DNA of 64,000 nucleotides, taken from contig NC_134573.1 in the NCBI RefSeq assembly GCF_050947875.1, positions 49,836,115 through 49,900,114 of the forward strand, in the 5' to 3' direction. A program made the translations under genes and the position numbers. This document shows positions 1 to 11,527 of the stretch, one piece after another (the stretch's first letter is position 1; the number at the start of each line of letters is the position of its first letter). Under the pieces are notes generated by a model. It saw only the letters and a list, made by a program, of their open reading frames with translations, searched no databases and was not told where the DNA came from. The stretch is from Dermacentor variabilis. Taxonomy: Eukaryota > Arthropoda > Arachnida > Ixodida > Ixodidae.

Positions 1-1166
1 GTTATTCTTGCACCTCAACAAGAACATCTGAGTGAAGACATACTGTTGCAGGTTGGCTCTGAAGTAATTGAAGTTGTTCCTAACGTTAAAACTTTGGGTA
101 TTATATTTAATCAAACACCAACGTGGGGGCGGAGGGGGCCAATGAACATGTGGAATTTATTGCATCCCGTTTAATCAAAGCTTGCGGCATGCTTTGTAGA
201 CTCCGTGAGACGATACCATCTAAAGTTAAGCTGGTCTTTTATAACGCACCGTTCTCATCTCATTTAATGTATTGCCACCTTGTGTGGGGTACCACGTCAA
301 AGCAAAATATCAGTAAATTATTACTACTCCAAAAAAGGCTGTTCGTCATATCGTAGAAGCGGCATTCGACGCACATGCATCTGAATTATTTTCAAAGTAT
401 AATATCATTTGTATAGCAAGTTTATATGACGTTAACCTTGCCCTAAAATACCAGAGCTACTTTAAGTATAATAATGAAGCGTTCTTGCGGTTGTGCAATC
501 TAAGAGAACGAACACATATATATCCTATAACATTCGGGAAAGAAAGAGATGGCAGCGACCACTCTCCCGTACAAATTATGGATCAAATCGTCTATCCAGT
601 CGCGTCCCATCCTTATTAAATAAGCTTCATGAAAACGGTATAGAGATAACTGATATTACTAGGAAAACAATACGAGACTTCCTAATTCAAACTGAGTAAT
701 TATTCTTTAAGGTTACTTTGGCTTTAAGGTTACTTACCTACTTTAAATTAAGTAGTTTTTCGTTTTGATGCCATTTTTGCATATAGGATGTAACCTGCAA
801 GAAATTTATGCACCTATTCCTTTGCTATATATGTTTCCGTATGTCAAGAAAACTTTATATTATAAATTTTTCAGAAGTTGAAAATAATTACGTATTTGTG
901 TTATATACTGTATATTCATATATGTCATTTGTACTGACTAACACACTGCTTTGTATGTTGGTTCACACGTCTTCACACACGTTTTCACTTATACATTTGT
1001 ACATTCCACACACTAAAGTGTACAAACATTATTCTGTCCCCGTTGTCATGGATATGGGCAAGAACCTTGTCAAGCTGCAAAAAAGCAGCTTTTAGTTCTT
1101 GTCCTAGTATTCATTTTTTGTAAATGAATGAATGCTAAACAAATATTGATTGATTGATTGATTGGT
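1..1166 (+). mobile_element. 3' part of an L2/CR1-like LINE, degenerate
   Basis: This is the C-terminal end of a non-LTR reverse transcriptase plus its 3' UTR; the 5' part lies outside the window. Plus-strand frames give the thumb-region motif TLGIIF near 100, an LLLLQKRLF-type helix near 320-350, and a C-terminal stretch ending ...RDFLIQTE at 699. The frame shifts several times and carries stops, so it is dead. The 3' UTR runs to a (TTGA)n-like tail at 1145-1166, the short microsatellite tail usual for L2/CR1-type LINEs. The gypsy relic starts directly after it, so the LINE probably inserted into that relic. Clade assignment is from motif memory and is uncertain. Confidence 0.6.
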
Positions 1167-2903
1167 TACCGACCACCAGCCACTTTTCGGACTGCTGAGG
1201 CCCGACCGCCAGACGGCGGCCATGGCTGCAGTTCGCGTCCAACGCTGGGCCCTCTACAAGGAAGCGACCTTTAAAAGCTAGAATATGCTGCAGGACGGCT
1301 TCTACTGAATGCGGATGCACTGAACAGACTGCCGCTGCGTGGCTCCGATCCCTTTACGGAACCTCACCTTGAAGAATACGTTTTTTCTTTGAAAAGCCTG
1401 GATGAAGGGATAGTCGCAACATGCGAGCTGAAAGTGCTGAACACCGATGACTCAACCTTAGCTCACGTAAACCAAAACATGTTACAAGGGTGGCCAAAAG
1501 GCGCAGAACGGCTTGACCCTTTCTTGGTCCCCTTTGCTGATTGCAAGTTGGCGCTATGTCTGGCACACGACCTCGTCTACTGGGGACATCGTGTTGTCAT
1601 ACCTGTCGCACCACGGAAGCGCTTCTTACAATTACTGCATAAAACGCATCAGGGGTCCTCGGCAATGAAAACAGTTGTGCGGTTCTTCTTTTGGTGGTCA
1701 GGAATAGATCGCAAAGTAGAGCTCAAGGCAGCACAATGAAACAATTGCATTGACGATTTGTCTATGTCGCCAGCCGCCCCGCCATTAAACTAGCCGGAAA
1801 GGAAGCAGAGATGGTCGCGCGCTGACATCAACTGTGCTGGGCCACTGGAAGGTAAAATGGTTCTTGTGGTAGTGGATTGCCACACTAAGTGGATAGAAGC
1901 GGTGCCACTGAACCAGGCTACTTTGGCAATCAGCATTGATTGCCTGCGGGATATATTTAGCCATTTCGGGGTACGAAGGACCCTCGTATCCGAAAATGGA
2001 ACGCAGCTCACCAGCCATGTATTTGCAACGTTTGCTGACAGGAACAACATTACGCACTTAAGAACCACCCCCTATCATCCGCAGTCAAACGGAGTGGCGG
2101 AGAGGGCCGTCCGGGCAATCAAGGACGGTCTCCGGAAGATGAGACGCGGAAAGCTGGAGCATAACCTGATGCGTTCGCTGCTCAAAACAGGAGGACTCCC
2201 CAGAAAATCGGAAAGTCGCCATCGCAAATGCTGCTGGGGTACCAGATACGATCACGCATGGACACCTGGTTCCCTGCGGCGACTGTCTAATTCTAAAAAG
2301 GAAAACGACGAGTGGTTGCCTACAACGGACTCTAGTGTCATCATCATCATCATCAGCCTGGTTACGCCCACTGGAGGGCTAAGGCCTCTCCCATAGTTCT
2401 CCAACTACCCCGGTCATGTACTAATTGTGGCCATATTGTCCCTGCAAACTTCTTAATTTCATCCACCCACCTAACTTTCTGCCGCCCCCTGCTACGCTTA
2501 CCTTCCCTTGGAATCCCTTGGACTGTAGTGTACATGTGCGCAACTACGGGTAAAATGGTAACTGGATACGAGGACGGGTAAGAGTCATATCGGGAGGACG
2601 GATGGTTACAGGGGAGACTCCTCAAGCAATCGTGCGGCGTCACATCAATCAAGTGCGCGCCCGCACTGGATCTTCTCAAGATGAACCACCGTGCAACGAC
2701 CCAGGCACGATCAGCAGAGACATTACAGCGAGCGCACCGCCACTCTGCCAACAGCCATCCGCACCCCACCCCAAGAAGCGTTTCCAGACGTGGACCAACA
2801 GGCACCTTTTGTTCCAACATTCATGGCATCCGAGGCAGACAAAGTAACCACACTACCTCTTCGACGCTCCACAACATCACGCAAGCCAAGTCAGCGATTT
2901 TAA
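1167..2903 (+). pseudogene. pol: Ty3/gypsy pol relic (RNase H to integrase), 5'-truncated
   Basis: This is the remains of a gag-pol polyprotein from the same broad family as the young element at 47114-51623. In order it shows the RNase H end (TDHQPLFGLL near 1168-1200), a connection domain, the HHCC integrase region (HKTHQGS and FFFWWSG at 1640-1705), the integrase core (VVVDCHTKWIEAV at 1865-1905, SENGTQ near 1990, HPQSNGVAERAV near 2075-2115) and a C-terminal tail ending in an RRSTTSRKPSQRF motif before the stop at 2903. Stops and frameshifts occur throughout. Gag, protease and most of RT are missing, cut off by the LINE at 1-1166. An RTE fragment interrupts it at 2340-2519. Confidence 0.85.
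2340..2519 (-). mobile_element. Truncated RTE-clade LINE 3' end, nested in gypsy relic
   Basis: The minus strand encodes the last residues of an RTE-type ORF (GRQKVRWVDEIKKFAG, then WPQLVHDRGS and GEALALQWA), matching the 3' end of the longer copy at 57976-59055. A (CAT)n tract at 2340-2354 is its 3' tail in reverse. It is flanked by GGACTCTAGTGT (2328-2339) and GGACTGTAGTGT (2520-2531), an 11/12 target-site duplication. That sets the insertion borders and shows it entered an already existing gypsy copy. Confidence 0.88.
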
Positions 2904-2914
2904 GAGGGAAGAAA

Positions 2915-3126
2915 TGTTGTAAAATGCAGTATCAAACCGCGGCGTCATGTGCGTGCTGTCAATGAGCATGCGCCAAGTTTCTTTTCTACGTTTACTGTTC
3001 AGATTCTCCCACCCTTTACTTTCTATATGCGCGCAATCAACACTTGTGCATTTCTCGGCTAATCACGGGGTCGTTAACGTCTCTCTTCTTGCATGACGGC
3101 TGCTAGGCTGCAGCTGCAATGCTACA
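2915..3126 (+). repeat. 3' LTR of the gypsy relic
   Basis: A 212-bp stretch starting TGTTGTA and ending TGCTACA directly follows a purine-rich tract (GAGGGAAGAAA, 2904-2914) and the pol stop. The termini match the young element's LTR in sense orientation (TGTTGCA...GCTACA), and its length is close to that LTR's 228 bp. No second LTR is present because the element is 5'-truncated. Confidence 0.7.
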
Positions 3127-4690
3127 GGTGGCACGTAAGCGGCATCCTCACTTCAGAAATTTGTGCAGAACACATGCAGCCATTACCCCATAATCTGCAT
3201 TTTCAGGGAGCAGGTTGACCACTCGGCGAAAATGCGAAAACTCGACGCCATCACCACGAATGCGTTTTCAACACACCTTCTGAAATGAAAACATTTGGTA
3301 AAGTACATTGCACTTGTGATCTCGAGAGGTACATCAAATCAAGTCAATATTTTCTGCCGCCAGGCCAGTGAAGACACCTACGCACTAAATCAACTTATAA
3401 CTGCAACAAGCCTTGCCCGACCAAGCCGATAGTTGAATATCCGTTTGCCTTCATCTAGGCCTCTACCTTAATAACGCCGAAGAAAGTCGGGGCGAAGCTT
3501 GAACGCTTCGTCCCCTACGAAAACATGGGGTGCCACTGTTGATGATTATGGGAATAATTTTGGTGCCGGGAGACCAAGCAGGCCCCACTCCAAGAATTTC
3601 CCTAGCCTTGAGGCTGCGAGGGTTCCGCTATCAGTCTGCCGCCCATAGGCCCCAAAGTCTGCAAGGATAAACTTCATGTTGCTGCAGCTATAGCCTTAAG
3701 TACTATAGAGTACGTGCTCTGGAATGACGAATGATTAATGCATAGAGAATGGTGATTTACAAACAAAAAAAGGCCAATGCGTACATTACCTTGTAGTTGA
3801 AGTACAGGCTGCCTGAATTTGGTGGGGCCTGTATATGCACGTGTTTCCCGTACACGGCGCCTAGACAATGTGGGAAGTTCCAGTTTTCAAGAAATCCCTC
3901 GGCCACCTACTGCCAATCGGAAGTAGTTGGCACCTGTGGTGGGAATGAAGCAGGGCATATAACGACATTTTTAGAGTAAAAAGAGCAGCAGTGCAAACGA
4001 AAGATTGGCCTGTGTAAAGAAGTGTCATCCTGCAGTTTCTTCACGTCCCTGTTTTTAGTTTGTGCTATTTTTCTGTGGTATGAACTGAGAAGCTGATGAA
4101 CATATACACTTCGATCAAATCTGAATGTCTCAAGCAACTGGTCACATACTGCTTTCTCATTTTTTAAAAGGGAGAGGCACGTATGCTTACGAACCATTAA
4201 GTAAATAATTAAAATCAAAAAGTGCATACCACACATACAATTCTGGTATCTTTGCAGGGTTTACAAGATTTGCTCATGCATTGGATTGCATGAGCTTGCT
4301 CTTGAGCTCTTGTAGCATATGCGATACTTTTTTGAGAATTCGCACTCTCAACACTATACACATGCTTTCTATTGTATCTTCAGTTCGTATTTAAACAAAC
4401 GGGTGCCTTTGAAAATATTACAATGAACATTCATTATATGCAGTTCTCCCTTTGCTCTCATCGAATTTTACCTTCCTCGTTATGTCATTTACAATGTGCC
4501 CATAGAGTGGACAGTGTCTAATTCACACGATACTCATTGCTAAACTGTTCTTAAAAACAAAGCTCTTAGAATAAGCAGTGATTTTTAATAAGCAACGATT
4601 ATGTATTATGAATTTATCCCTGTAGTACTTTTGCAATATGTAGGTTACCTTCAAGTATGGGAAGAAAACAGAAAGATTAATCTTGTGCAT
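3127..4690. other. No recognised feature
   Basis: I see no gene, RNA or clear element here. Short open frames near 3674-4236 look like chance. Base composition shifts from mixed to AT-rich after about 4250. Confidence 0.4.
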
Positions 4691-4842
4691 GGGGTCATTT
4701 AACGTCCCAAAGCGACATTGGCTATGAGGGATGCCGTAGTAAAAAGCTCGGGATTAATTTAGACTACCTGGCTTTCTGTAACGCGCACTACCATCATACC
4801 GCACGTGGGCGCATAGCGTTTTGCCTCTATCTCAACATTCTC
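4691..4842 (-). mobile_element. Degenerate tick tRNA-derived SINE body
   Basis: The stretch keeps the order of landmarks of the better copies at 9622 and 10094: a TTAACGTCCCAAA-like segment, TATGAGGGATGCCGTAGT, a CTACCTGGCTTTCTGTAACG segment and a CACGTGGGCGCATAGCGTTTTGCC segment, with many substitutions. The tRNA head is missing or unrecognisable. Confidence 0.55.
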
Positions 4843-5044
4843 TTCCTATCAACAACGTACCTTGAGACAAAGGGGCTGAAGGATTTCCCGCAACAATTTG
4901 CAAGTCTCGCGGATAATATCAGCTGTTGAGATGCCCACTCTGAATGCCAGGGTGACATGCTGTATTTACATCCCCGATGCCACGACCTGGAAGGAAGCCC
5001 AAAAGTAACGTCAGCTTGGCATACTCGGAACCGCGATTTATCAA

Positions 5045-5541
5045 TTAAAGGCGGCGAACTGCCCAGTACGTGAGAGTCATTGCAAGTATTGCGCGTGACA
5101 GTATGGGTTCCCGCATAACGAAGGGTTTCGTGAGCGGCCCTTCAACGAGGGCATGAAGCTCGTCAAACTTTTCTGCCAACATCTTGTAATACTTCTGAAA
5201 GTACTCGGTGTCGGCGTTCATGAGCAGCGGCATCTGTCCGAAAATATTGCATAGTAAAGTACCAGCATCACAATAACTATTTCTGTGCAAACACAACTCA
5301 CAGCGGTGTGGAACTCGGATTCCGCTTTTAGGTTTTCCCAGATGGGTCTCACCCACCAGCGCCGTGGAACCCGGAGCTTAAGCGAACCATTTATTTTAAA
5401 GGCAGTACTCGAGAAAAAGGAGATGCGTGTAAGAATCATCATGTGGCGCACATAAATCCATCTTTGTCGGCGCGCTCTAGTTGACACGCTGGCGTCCTTT
5501 ATGGCAGAGTACCGAGCCGCTCGAGAGTTTGTGCGCCACAT
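5045..5541 (-). pseudogene. PIF/Harbinger transposase N-terminal fragment with an intron
   Basis: Two minus-strand exons read as the N-terminal part of a HARBI1-like DDE transposase. Exon 1 (5541-5302) carries RRWWVRPIWENLKAESEFHT, a hallmark of the family. Exon 2 (5233-5045) carries EYFQKYYKMLAEKFDELHAL and REPILSRAILAMTLTYWA before a stop. The intron (5301-5234, 68 bp) has GTGAGT and ACAG borders and a phase-0 join. The DDE catalytic core is absent downstream, so this is a truncated copy. Family assignment rests on motif memory. Confidence 0.65.
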
Positions 5542-7400
5542 ATGAGCATCTTTTTACAAAAAGAACAAAAAATATATAAAGTAAGCATGATTCACATACT
5601 TCAAATGCAGGATATGTATTTATAATATAAACATTTGAGAGGCAGAGACAAAACAATGCTTATATTGGTAGTCGCAAACTACCGAAAGTGGCTTAAAGTC
5701 CCGTGTTTTTTGCCAGCAACATTGCTATTCGCAGCGGCGGAAAACGAGCGGCGGCAATGCATGTGAAACGAAACCTCGCGAAGAGCTTCGCAGCGCCACA
5801 CCGCTTTTCGCTCCATTCGCTCAATCGCTTGCATGTGAAACAGGCTACAGACGCCTGCTCGTGCGGCGAAAGTCTGCGTTGTCCCTCCTAACCGAATGAA
5901 CGAACTGAGCGAAGGGTGAAAGCAAACGCGGAGCGCAGCCGGAAACGAAAGAGGGAGATAGTGAACAAAGCGCGTTGAGAAAAGCTGAGGAGGAAGGTGC
6001 AGCGCAACCGTCGGGTGGAAAGCGGAGGAGCTGGCTATGGCGAAAGCGCGAGAAGAAAAAAATAAAACAAGTTCCACTCTGCGATAGCTGTAAAAACAGT
6101 GAAGCTGCTGGTCATTCTCTCAAGTTTCAACTCGTGTTTAGCGGGATTTCTATGAAAATCTTGTCTCGTTGTCGTCGTTTTGGTAGATTCGAGCTTGGGT
6201 ATCGTTGGGTTCTTTGCGCTATCGCTTTGCTACACCCGAAGGAACGACAGAATGTGCGGTAGGTTTGCCTCCTCTGTGTGTGCCATCTTCAACTTTTCCG
6301 CTGCACGCACGAGCTCGGCGTTGGTCCAGTAGCGGAGGTCCACCTCATCTGCAACAACCCTCTTCATTTCCGTTCCTTCAAGAGACGCTACCAAAGTGTT
6401 CAACTTGTGAAGTTCCTTGTTTGAGTAGAAGAGCATAGTTGCGGGGCGTGCAGCGTGCAGAGGTTCCTCTGCAGTGACGAACCTGCTTTCGAACATTGCA
6501 GTGTCCTCCAGAACAACGCTCTCCCGTCTCTGATGTTTGAGAGGATGGTAAGCGTGCGCTTCCGTTCTCGATCCTCGGCGGTAGTGTCTTCCCTCCGCTA
6601 GCACTTTATTTGCGCTTCTCGCTCTCGAAGCTCGGGATTTGCGCGACGTCGGCGCTGCTACTCGCGCCGAGCGGAATCCATGGGGCCAGAAAGTGCGCCG
6701 GAGAAACACCTGTTCCTATACCTCATTTCTCCCCTCACCCGGCGGGCCCGCTCCTACCTTAGGCGCACCCTCTGGCGGTGAGCTCCGGAACCCGCCCCCC
6801 GCTCCCGCCCCTGCGTGACACCCGACAGATGGCGCAGACTCGAGTTAGAAGAGCTCCGCTGTTGAAACGTACTGCCGCTCAAGACGGGCTTTGCGGTGGC
6901 TACGAGACAAGACGATGGCTGCGAGATGGCGCCAGAGTAGAGCGTGTCGTCTGTATCGAAACAAAGTGCTGAACGAGCGGAGGTCTTCTGCGGTGGCTGC
7001 AGTGAATCGCACCCACGAGTCACCAACATGCCGCCTCTCGCAATGTCTCGATTAGCAAGCTATCACCCCACACTTCGCTCCGTTTGCAACGTGCTGCCCA
7101 CGAGAGATTGTCCGCGCCAGCCAACATATCGCCAAATGAAAACACGTATACAGCTGGGCTCAATTTCAAATTAGGGAGTATCGTATTCGCCGGTGAATTT
7201 TCATTTTTCCACCAATACCTCAAAAGTAACCTGCTCATCTTGACTGCGGACTGGCGGATGCTTCTATCCAATGTAAATCCAAGCGCTTCTCAAAGGTGTA
7301 CGTCATCTACGGGCCTCGCTGGGTGAATAGGTTTGCTTTCTATTAAAATGTCCTGAGTAGAAAGATGCCTCATTTTGTCGGGAATATTTGCTCTGGTATG
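5542..7400. other. CpG-rich stretch, no certain gene
   Basis: Part of this region (5700-6080) is purine-skewed with GCGAAAGC-type words that look like repetitive tick DNA. 6500-7100 is GC- and CpG-rich. The only frame worth noting is the one at 6230-6709, listed separately. Confidence 0.35.
6230..6709 (-). CDS. Hypothetical 159-residue frame
   Basis: An open frame with an arginine-rich N-terminal third and a charged, helix-like C-terminal half (residues about 95-155, Leu/Lys/Glu rich). I recognise no family. There is no signal peptide and no obvious membrane segment. The surrounding CpG-rich DNA lowers the chance of stops, so it may be fortuitous or a transposon remnant. Confidence 0.18.
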   Translation of the reverse strand: MFLRRTFWPHGFRSARVAAPTSRKSRASRARSANKVLAEGRHYRRGSRTEAHAYHPLKHQRRESVVLEDTAMFESRFVTAEEPLHAARPATMLFYSNKELHKLNTLVASLEGTEMKRVVADEVDLRYWTNAELVRAAEKLKMAHTEEANLPHILSFLRV

Positions 7401-7479
7401 TTCTGGCGTGTAGGCAGCCAGCTCAAGTGTCAATAGCATCTTTGTCTTAGTACAGATTTTCCCTTCTAGTTTCTTACCC

Positions 7480-9600
7480 TCATGTAAATATCAGTGGTCT
7501 TTCTCTTTTCCAGTCTTTGCTACTAATTTACGTTCTCTTTTTCTTTCACTTTCTTTTATATTACTACAGGTTTTGCAATTATACTTTAAATTACACTGTA
7601 TTTGGTTGTCAATTTTCTTGGCCTCTTTCTCCATTCTGTGTCGAAGTTTCTCAGTTACAGATACTTGTGCAATTTTGCCACCCATTTATTTTGAGCCATG
7701 TCCCAAAATCTTTCTTCAAAACTAATTTCACTCTGCATTTCGCTGACTTCAAAATAGGCCCAACCCATGTCGCCCTGCATTGCCTCATTTGTGGTTTTAC
7801 CATGGACTTCCAAAGCCAGCTGGCCTGACGGTCGTTGGCTGGATTCCAGTCCCATCAAGATATCCAATTTTAAGTATAGAATGGCATTGCGAACGCTAGC
7901 GCAGGCAATGTTACTTGTTTCTTAATTCCGTGCACCACCTCATATATATTGTGGCCCCAACTTGCTCTATTTTATTATAGCTGCATTCCGCTTCCCCTTT
8001 ATTTTCAGAATATCTTGGTATGGTGATTTACTAAGCATTTCAGGCGTTGATGTATACACCTAGATATTTATATTGCTCGCCTCAGCTTATGACGTGCTGT
8101 TACTACGGAATTATCTCGTAATTAATTATCCATCCATTAAGCATAAAGATCTGTGCTAAACTTAAGGCCTAGATCTGTCGCTGCTTTTCCACACATGTTC
8201 GCAAATTTCTGTATATCTATTGCATTATTCGGTAGTAACACTAAGCCATCCGCATACATCAGTGTAGGGACCTTCTATTGCACCCTTTGCCCATTAATTA
8301 TTTCAGATAAATGAAACCCTGATTCAATGTTTGGCAGTTCTCTAAGCCCTTAACATAAAGGGTGGACAACAATGGAGAGAGATGACATCTGTGCTTCAGT
8401 CCTTGGTGAACTTCCACCATTTCATTACATTTTCGGCCTCCCCACAACTTCTGCTTGGTTGTCTCTATTTGTCTTTCTCAGTAACTCCACGGCATAGTCA
8501 TCTATACCTTCGCGCTTGGTAATAGCCCATAAGAATTCTCTGTCTGCGTTGTCGTAAGCTCCCTTCTATTTAAAAATGGTTTTCATAATGGTCTATTCTG
8601 CGCTTTTGGAATCTGTGCACTGAGTTAGTACAAGCATAATATCCTCCAAGCATAAGCCTGGTCTGAACCCCTTCTATGGGTGCCCCAGTATGCCATGTTT
8701 TACGAGCAACGTCGACATTTCTAATTTTATGGCTTGCATTGCGATCTTATATATATCCAATGTTATGGTAACTTGCCTGCACGGACTCGTCTTCTCCTCA
8801 TGAATTTTGCCTTTTCAAATGTGATTTCATCTTCTTTTTTTTCCATCCAACTGATTTTTTCGCACTTTAATTGCTTGTGCAATGTCACTAGTCAACGGCA
8901 CCTTCCCCCTTTTATCCAGTGTTTTGATTAGCTGTACTGTGATTTCGTGGGGTCCCGCGACCGTTTTATTAGGGTCATTTTCTTCTCCTTCTTTCCAGCA
9001 AAAGTTTTATACCATGACTTTCAATCTCTCTTGCTTCTCGGTTGCTGTTGGACCTGTTCGTGTCTGAAGTAGGCTTGCTTTCTTACCGAAGTTATACCTA
9101 ATAACGTCTCCGATGTAGCGCAGCGCATCGTCTCCCATGAAGATGTTACCTTCATCACCATTTATAGCCGAATTTGCAGTTTAAGCTCCGAATGCTATTA
9201 CATGGTTCCATAACCTTTTAGGTGTACCGTTGTCTTTTCTGCAAATATTATGCACCCAACATTTACTTGTACATTTCAATTTCTCGTCCATGCGTTGATT
9301 CGGCAACGTTCTCTCGATGCTTGTTTCCTCTATGGAATACCTATTCTTTGACTAATTACATTTTTTTTTACTTCTAGATGACCCGTGGATGCCTGCTTAC
9401 TCTTTTCTATAACTTGCTTTATTTCCTTCTTCCACCACTTGCGTGGTTTCCGGTTTCCAATCCAGCATTTCATTGCCGTGTCTGTCTTATATATCACCCA
9501 CGTCATAACATCTCCTGGTTCACCATATTTCCAGTCTTCTAGGAAGCGGCGCGTTTTCTTCTACGTGTTTTTTCTTGCGATCCCTGTTATTTGCTTGCCA
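7480..9600 (-). pseudogene. LINE reverse transcriptase and C-terminal region, degenerate
   Basis: On the minus strand, in order: an RT palm stretch with LGHPQKGFRPG (near 8690), then GAYDNADREFLWAI (near 8540), HRCHLSPLLSTLYV (near 8380), MYADGLVLLPN (near 8240; the YADD aspartate pair reads YADG), and a C-terminal segment GKTTNEAMQGDMGWAYFEV (near 7770). The last segment is nearly the same as TNEAVQGDIGW in the plus-strand copy near 32100. Many stops and frameshifts make it inactive. Confidence 0.75.
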
Positions 9601-9621
9601 TTCATATTTAAGCATATTGTT

Positions 9622-9866
9622 AATAATAATAATAATAATATTTGGGGTTTTACGTGCCAAAACCACTTTCTGATTATGAGGCACGCCGTAGTGGAGGACT
9701 CCGGAAATTTTGACCACCTGGGGTTCTTTAACGTGCGCCTAAATCTAAGCACACGGGTGTTCTCGCATTTCGCCCCCATCGAAATGCGGCCGCCGTGGCC
9801 GGGATTCGATCCCGCGACCTCGTGCTCAGCAGCACAACACCATAGCCACTGAGCAACCACGGCGGG
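9622..9866 (-). mobile_element. tRNA-derived tick SINE, complete, with 14-bp TSD
   Basis: In minus orientation it begins with the tRNA-related head CCCGCCGTGGTTGCTCAGTGG (A-box region), has a B-box GGATCGAATCCC, then the SINE body and an (ATT)n tail at 9622-9641. It is bounded by perfect 14-bp duplications TTAAGCATATTGTT at 9608-9621 and 9867-9880. The perfect duplication suggests a fairly recent insertion. It sits inside the degenerate LINE, as expected for a younger element. Confidence 0.93.
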
Positions 9867-10093
9867 TTAAGCATATTGTTGCTCTTGGTTCGTCTTTTGC
9901 GTTAGTATCCCTCCCAAAATTTATTATTAGACATTTATATATATATAGTTTATGTTAATCTATGTTGATTTAGTCATCGTAGTCATCCGCAAACGTAGTC
10001 GTAGCCATCCGCAAACCATAGCCCGTGTTCACAAACGGAACTGACCCTTAACTTATGACTTAAGTAGCCGGTCGATACTTAACGCGTTTCATA

Positions 10094-10332
10094 AAAAAAT
10101 TAAATTTTGGGTTTTTACGTGCCAAAACCACTTTCAGATTATGAGGCACGCCGTTGTGGAGGACTCCGGAAATTTCGACCAACTGGCGTTCTTTAACGTG
10201 CACCTAAATCTAAGTACACGGGTGTTTTCGCATTTCGCCCCCATCGAAATGCGGCCACCGTGAACGCGATTCGATCCCGTGACCTCGTGCTCAGCAGCTC
10301 AACACCATATCCACTGAGCAACCACGGCGGGT
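10094..10332 (-). mobile_element. tRNA-derived tick SINE with 13-bp TSD
   Basis: Same family and orientation as the copy at 9622. It is flanked by AACGCGTTTCATA (10081-10093) and AACGCGCTTCATA (10333-10345), a 12/13 duplication. It sits inside the 5' non-coding region of the Harbinger element, so it is younger than that element. Confidence 0.9.
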
Positions 10333-10457
10333 AACGCGCTTCATAGACAAATCTTGTACTTAAGGTAAACTTTAATCGACACTTAAGTGCCGGAAAGTAA
10401 AGTACCGTCATTGGCAACCTTAAGTGCGACTTTCGCTACTCTCGCCTAGCAAACAAG

Positions 10458-11010
10458 ATGGCCGCCTGCTACAGCAGCCTCGACGACTTTGCCGATTTCG
10501 CCCGACGTGTGCGCAGTAATATGGAGGATGAGGCATACCGATAAGTGTCGCCATTACGGCCACGGCTTAAGGATCGACAGAATCCCTTGGAAGTATACAA
10601 CGACGCGGAATTCTCGTGGCGGTACCACTTTTCCAAGCAGGCAATGCTACGGCTGTTGGAAATGCTGCCACTGGTTCCCAAAGACAACGAACGCGGTCAT
10701 CCCGTGCCGCCGCTGCTCCAACTTCTAATCGTGCTGCGATTCTATGGCGCCGGACCATTTCAGGTCGTCACCGGGAACCTCGTTAATGTTTCGCAAGCAA
10801 CTGTGTCTTGAATCATTGCCTGAATGTCAAGAATGATTGCCGAGACTTTGTTCCCGCAGCTCGTGAAGTTGCCAAATGCTAATGATTTGGCATCCGGGAG
10901 GAGTTCTACACCATCGCACGGTTTCCTGGTGTGAGCGGGTGCATTGACTGCACTCATGTACCCATCAGAAGTCCCAGAGGAGATGACGCGGTCGAAAGGC
11001 TGCGATGGCG
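10458..11010 (+). pseudogene. HARBI1-like transposase pseudogene
   Basis: Plus-strand frames read MAACYSSLDDFADFARRVRS (10458), then NPLEVYNDAEFSWRYHFSK (near 10575), PPLLQLLIVLRFYGAGPFQ (near 10700), GNLVNVSQATVS (near 10775), LFPQLVKLPNAND (near 10850) and CIDCTHVPIRSPRGDD (10937-10985), which contains the first catalytic Asp of the DDE_Tnp_4 fold. There are stops at 10540 and 10809 and several frame changes. The catalytic part downstream is lost, so it is non-functional. Confidence 0.82.
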
Positions 11011-11527
11011 CGAAACGCACTCAAGGAGCACGGTGCGTTCTTCTTCGGAAAGTCTGTTTTCTTTTTTACATCGTCCGCGCGGGTTGAAAACACGCAACGC
11101 ACACACGCTCTCTGCGCAAGAACACCGCAAGTTTTCAGCAGCAAAACCAGAAAAGGCCGAGACGGCGACACACAGAACCGCAGTGGCTTCGAGAACCAAC
11201 GTGAACTTGTGGCCAGACGAGTTTGAGTAAAGCGCTAAAACCAAACCGTTCTTTGTATTTTACTCAGAAGAATACGCGAGCAAGCACTGCAACAGTTATA
11301 TCTACATTACTCTGCTGCAAAAATTATTTTTTTGCTATTGAACCTATCTTACACGTAAAATATTTGCGTATCCTCGACACCAGATGACATACTTGACTCA
11401 AAAAGTGTTACTTCCGAAAGTGATATTTAAATGTCGCTTTTCAAGTACTCACCTAAAACTTTCCTAACATTCGTACTTTTCGAGCACTTATTGAGGCGCT
11501 GCTTAAGTTCTGTTTCAGAATACAGGC

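Larger units (their letters stand above)
10021..11527 (+). mobile_element. PIF/Harbinger-like DNA transposon with imperfect TIRs
   Basis: The left end GCCCGTGTTCACAAACGGAAC and the reverse complement of the right end (11507-11527) agree at about 16 of 21 positions, consistent with terminal inverted repeats. Flanking trinucleotides are ATA and CTA, an imperfect fit to the 3-bp duplication of this superfamily. A HARBI1-like transposase pseudogene lies inside, and a SINE at 10094-10332 disrupts the 5' region. It separates the two parts of the minus-strand LINE. Confidence 0.65.

Noticed and set aside
9385..9852. 155-residue plus-strand frame
   Set aside because: Antisense to LINE and SINE sequence.
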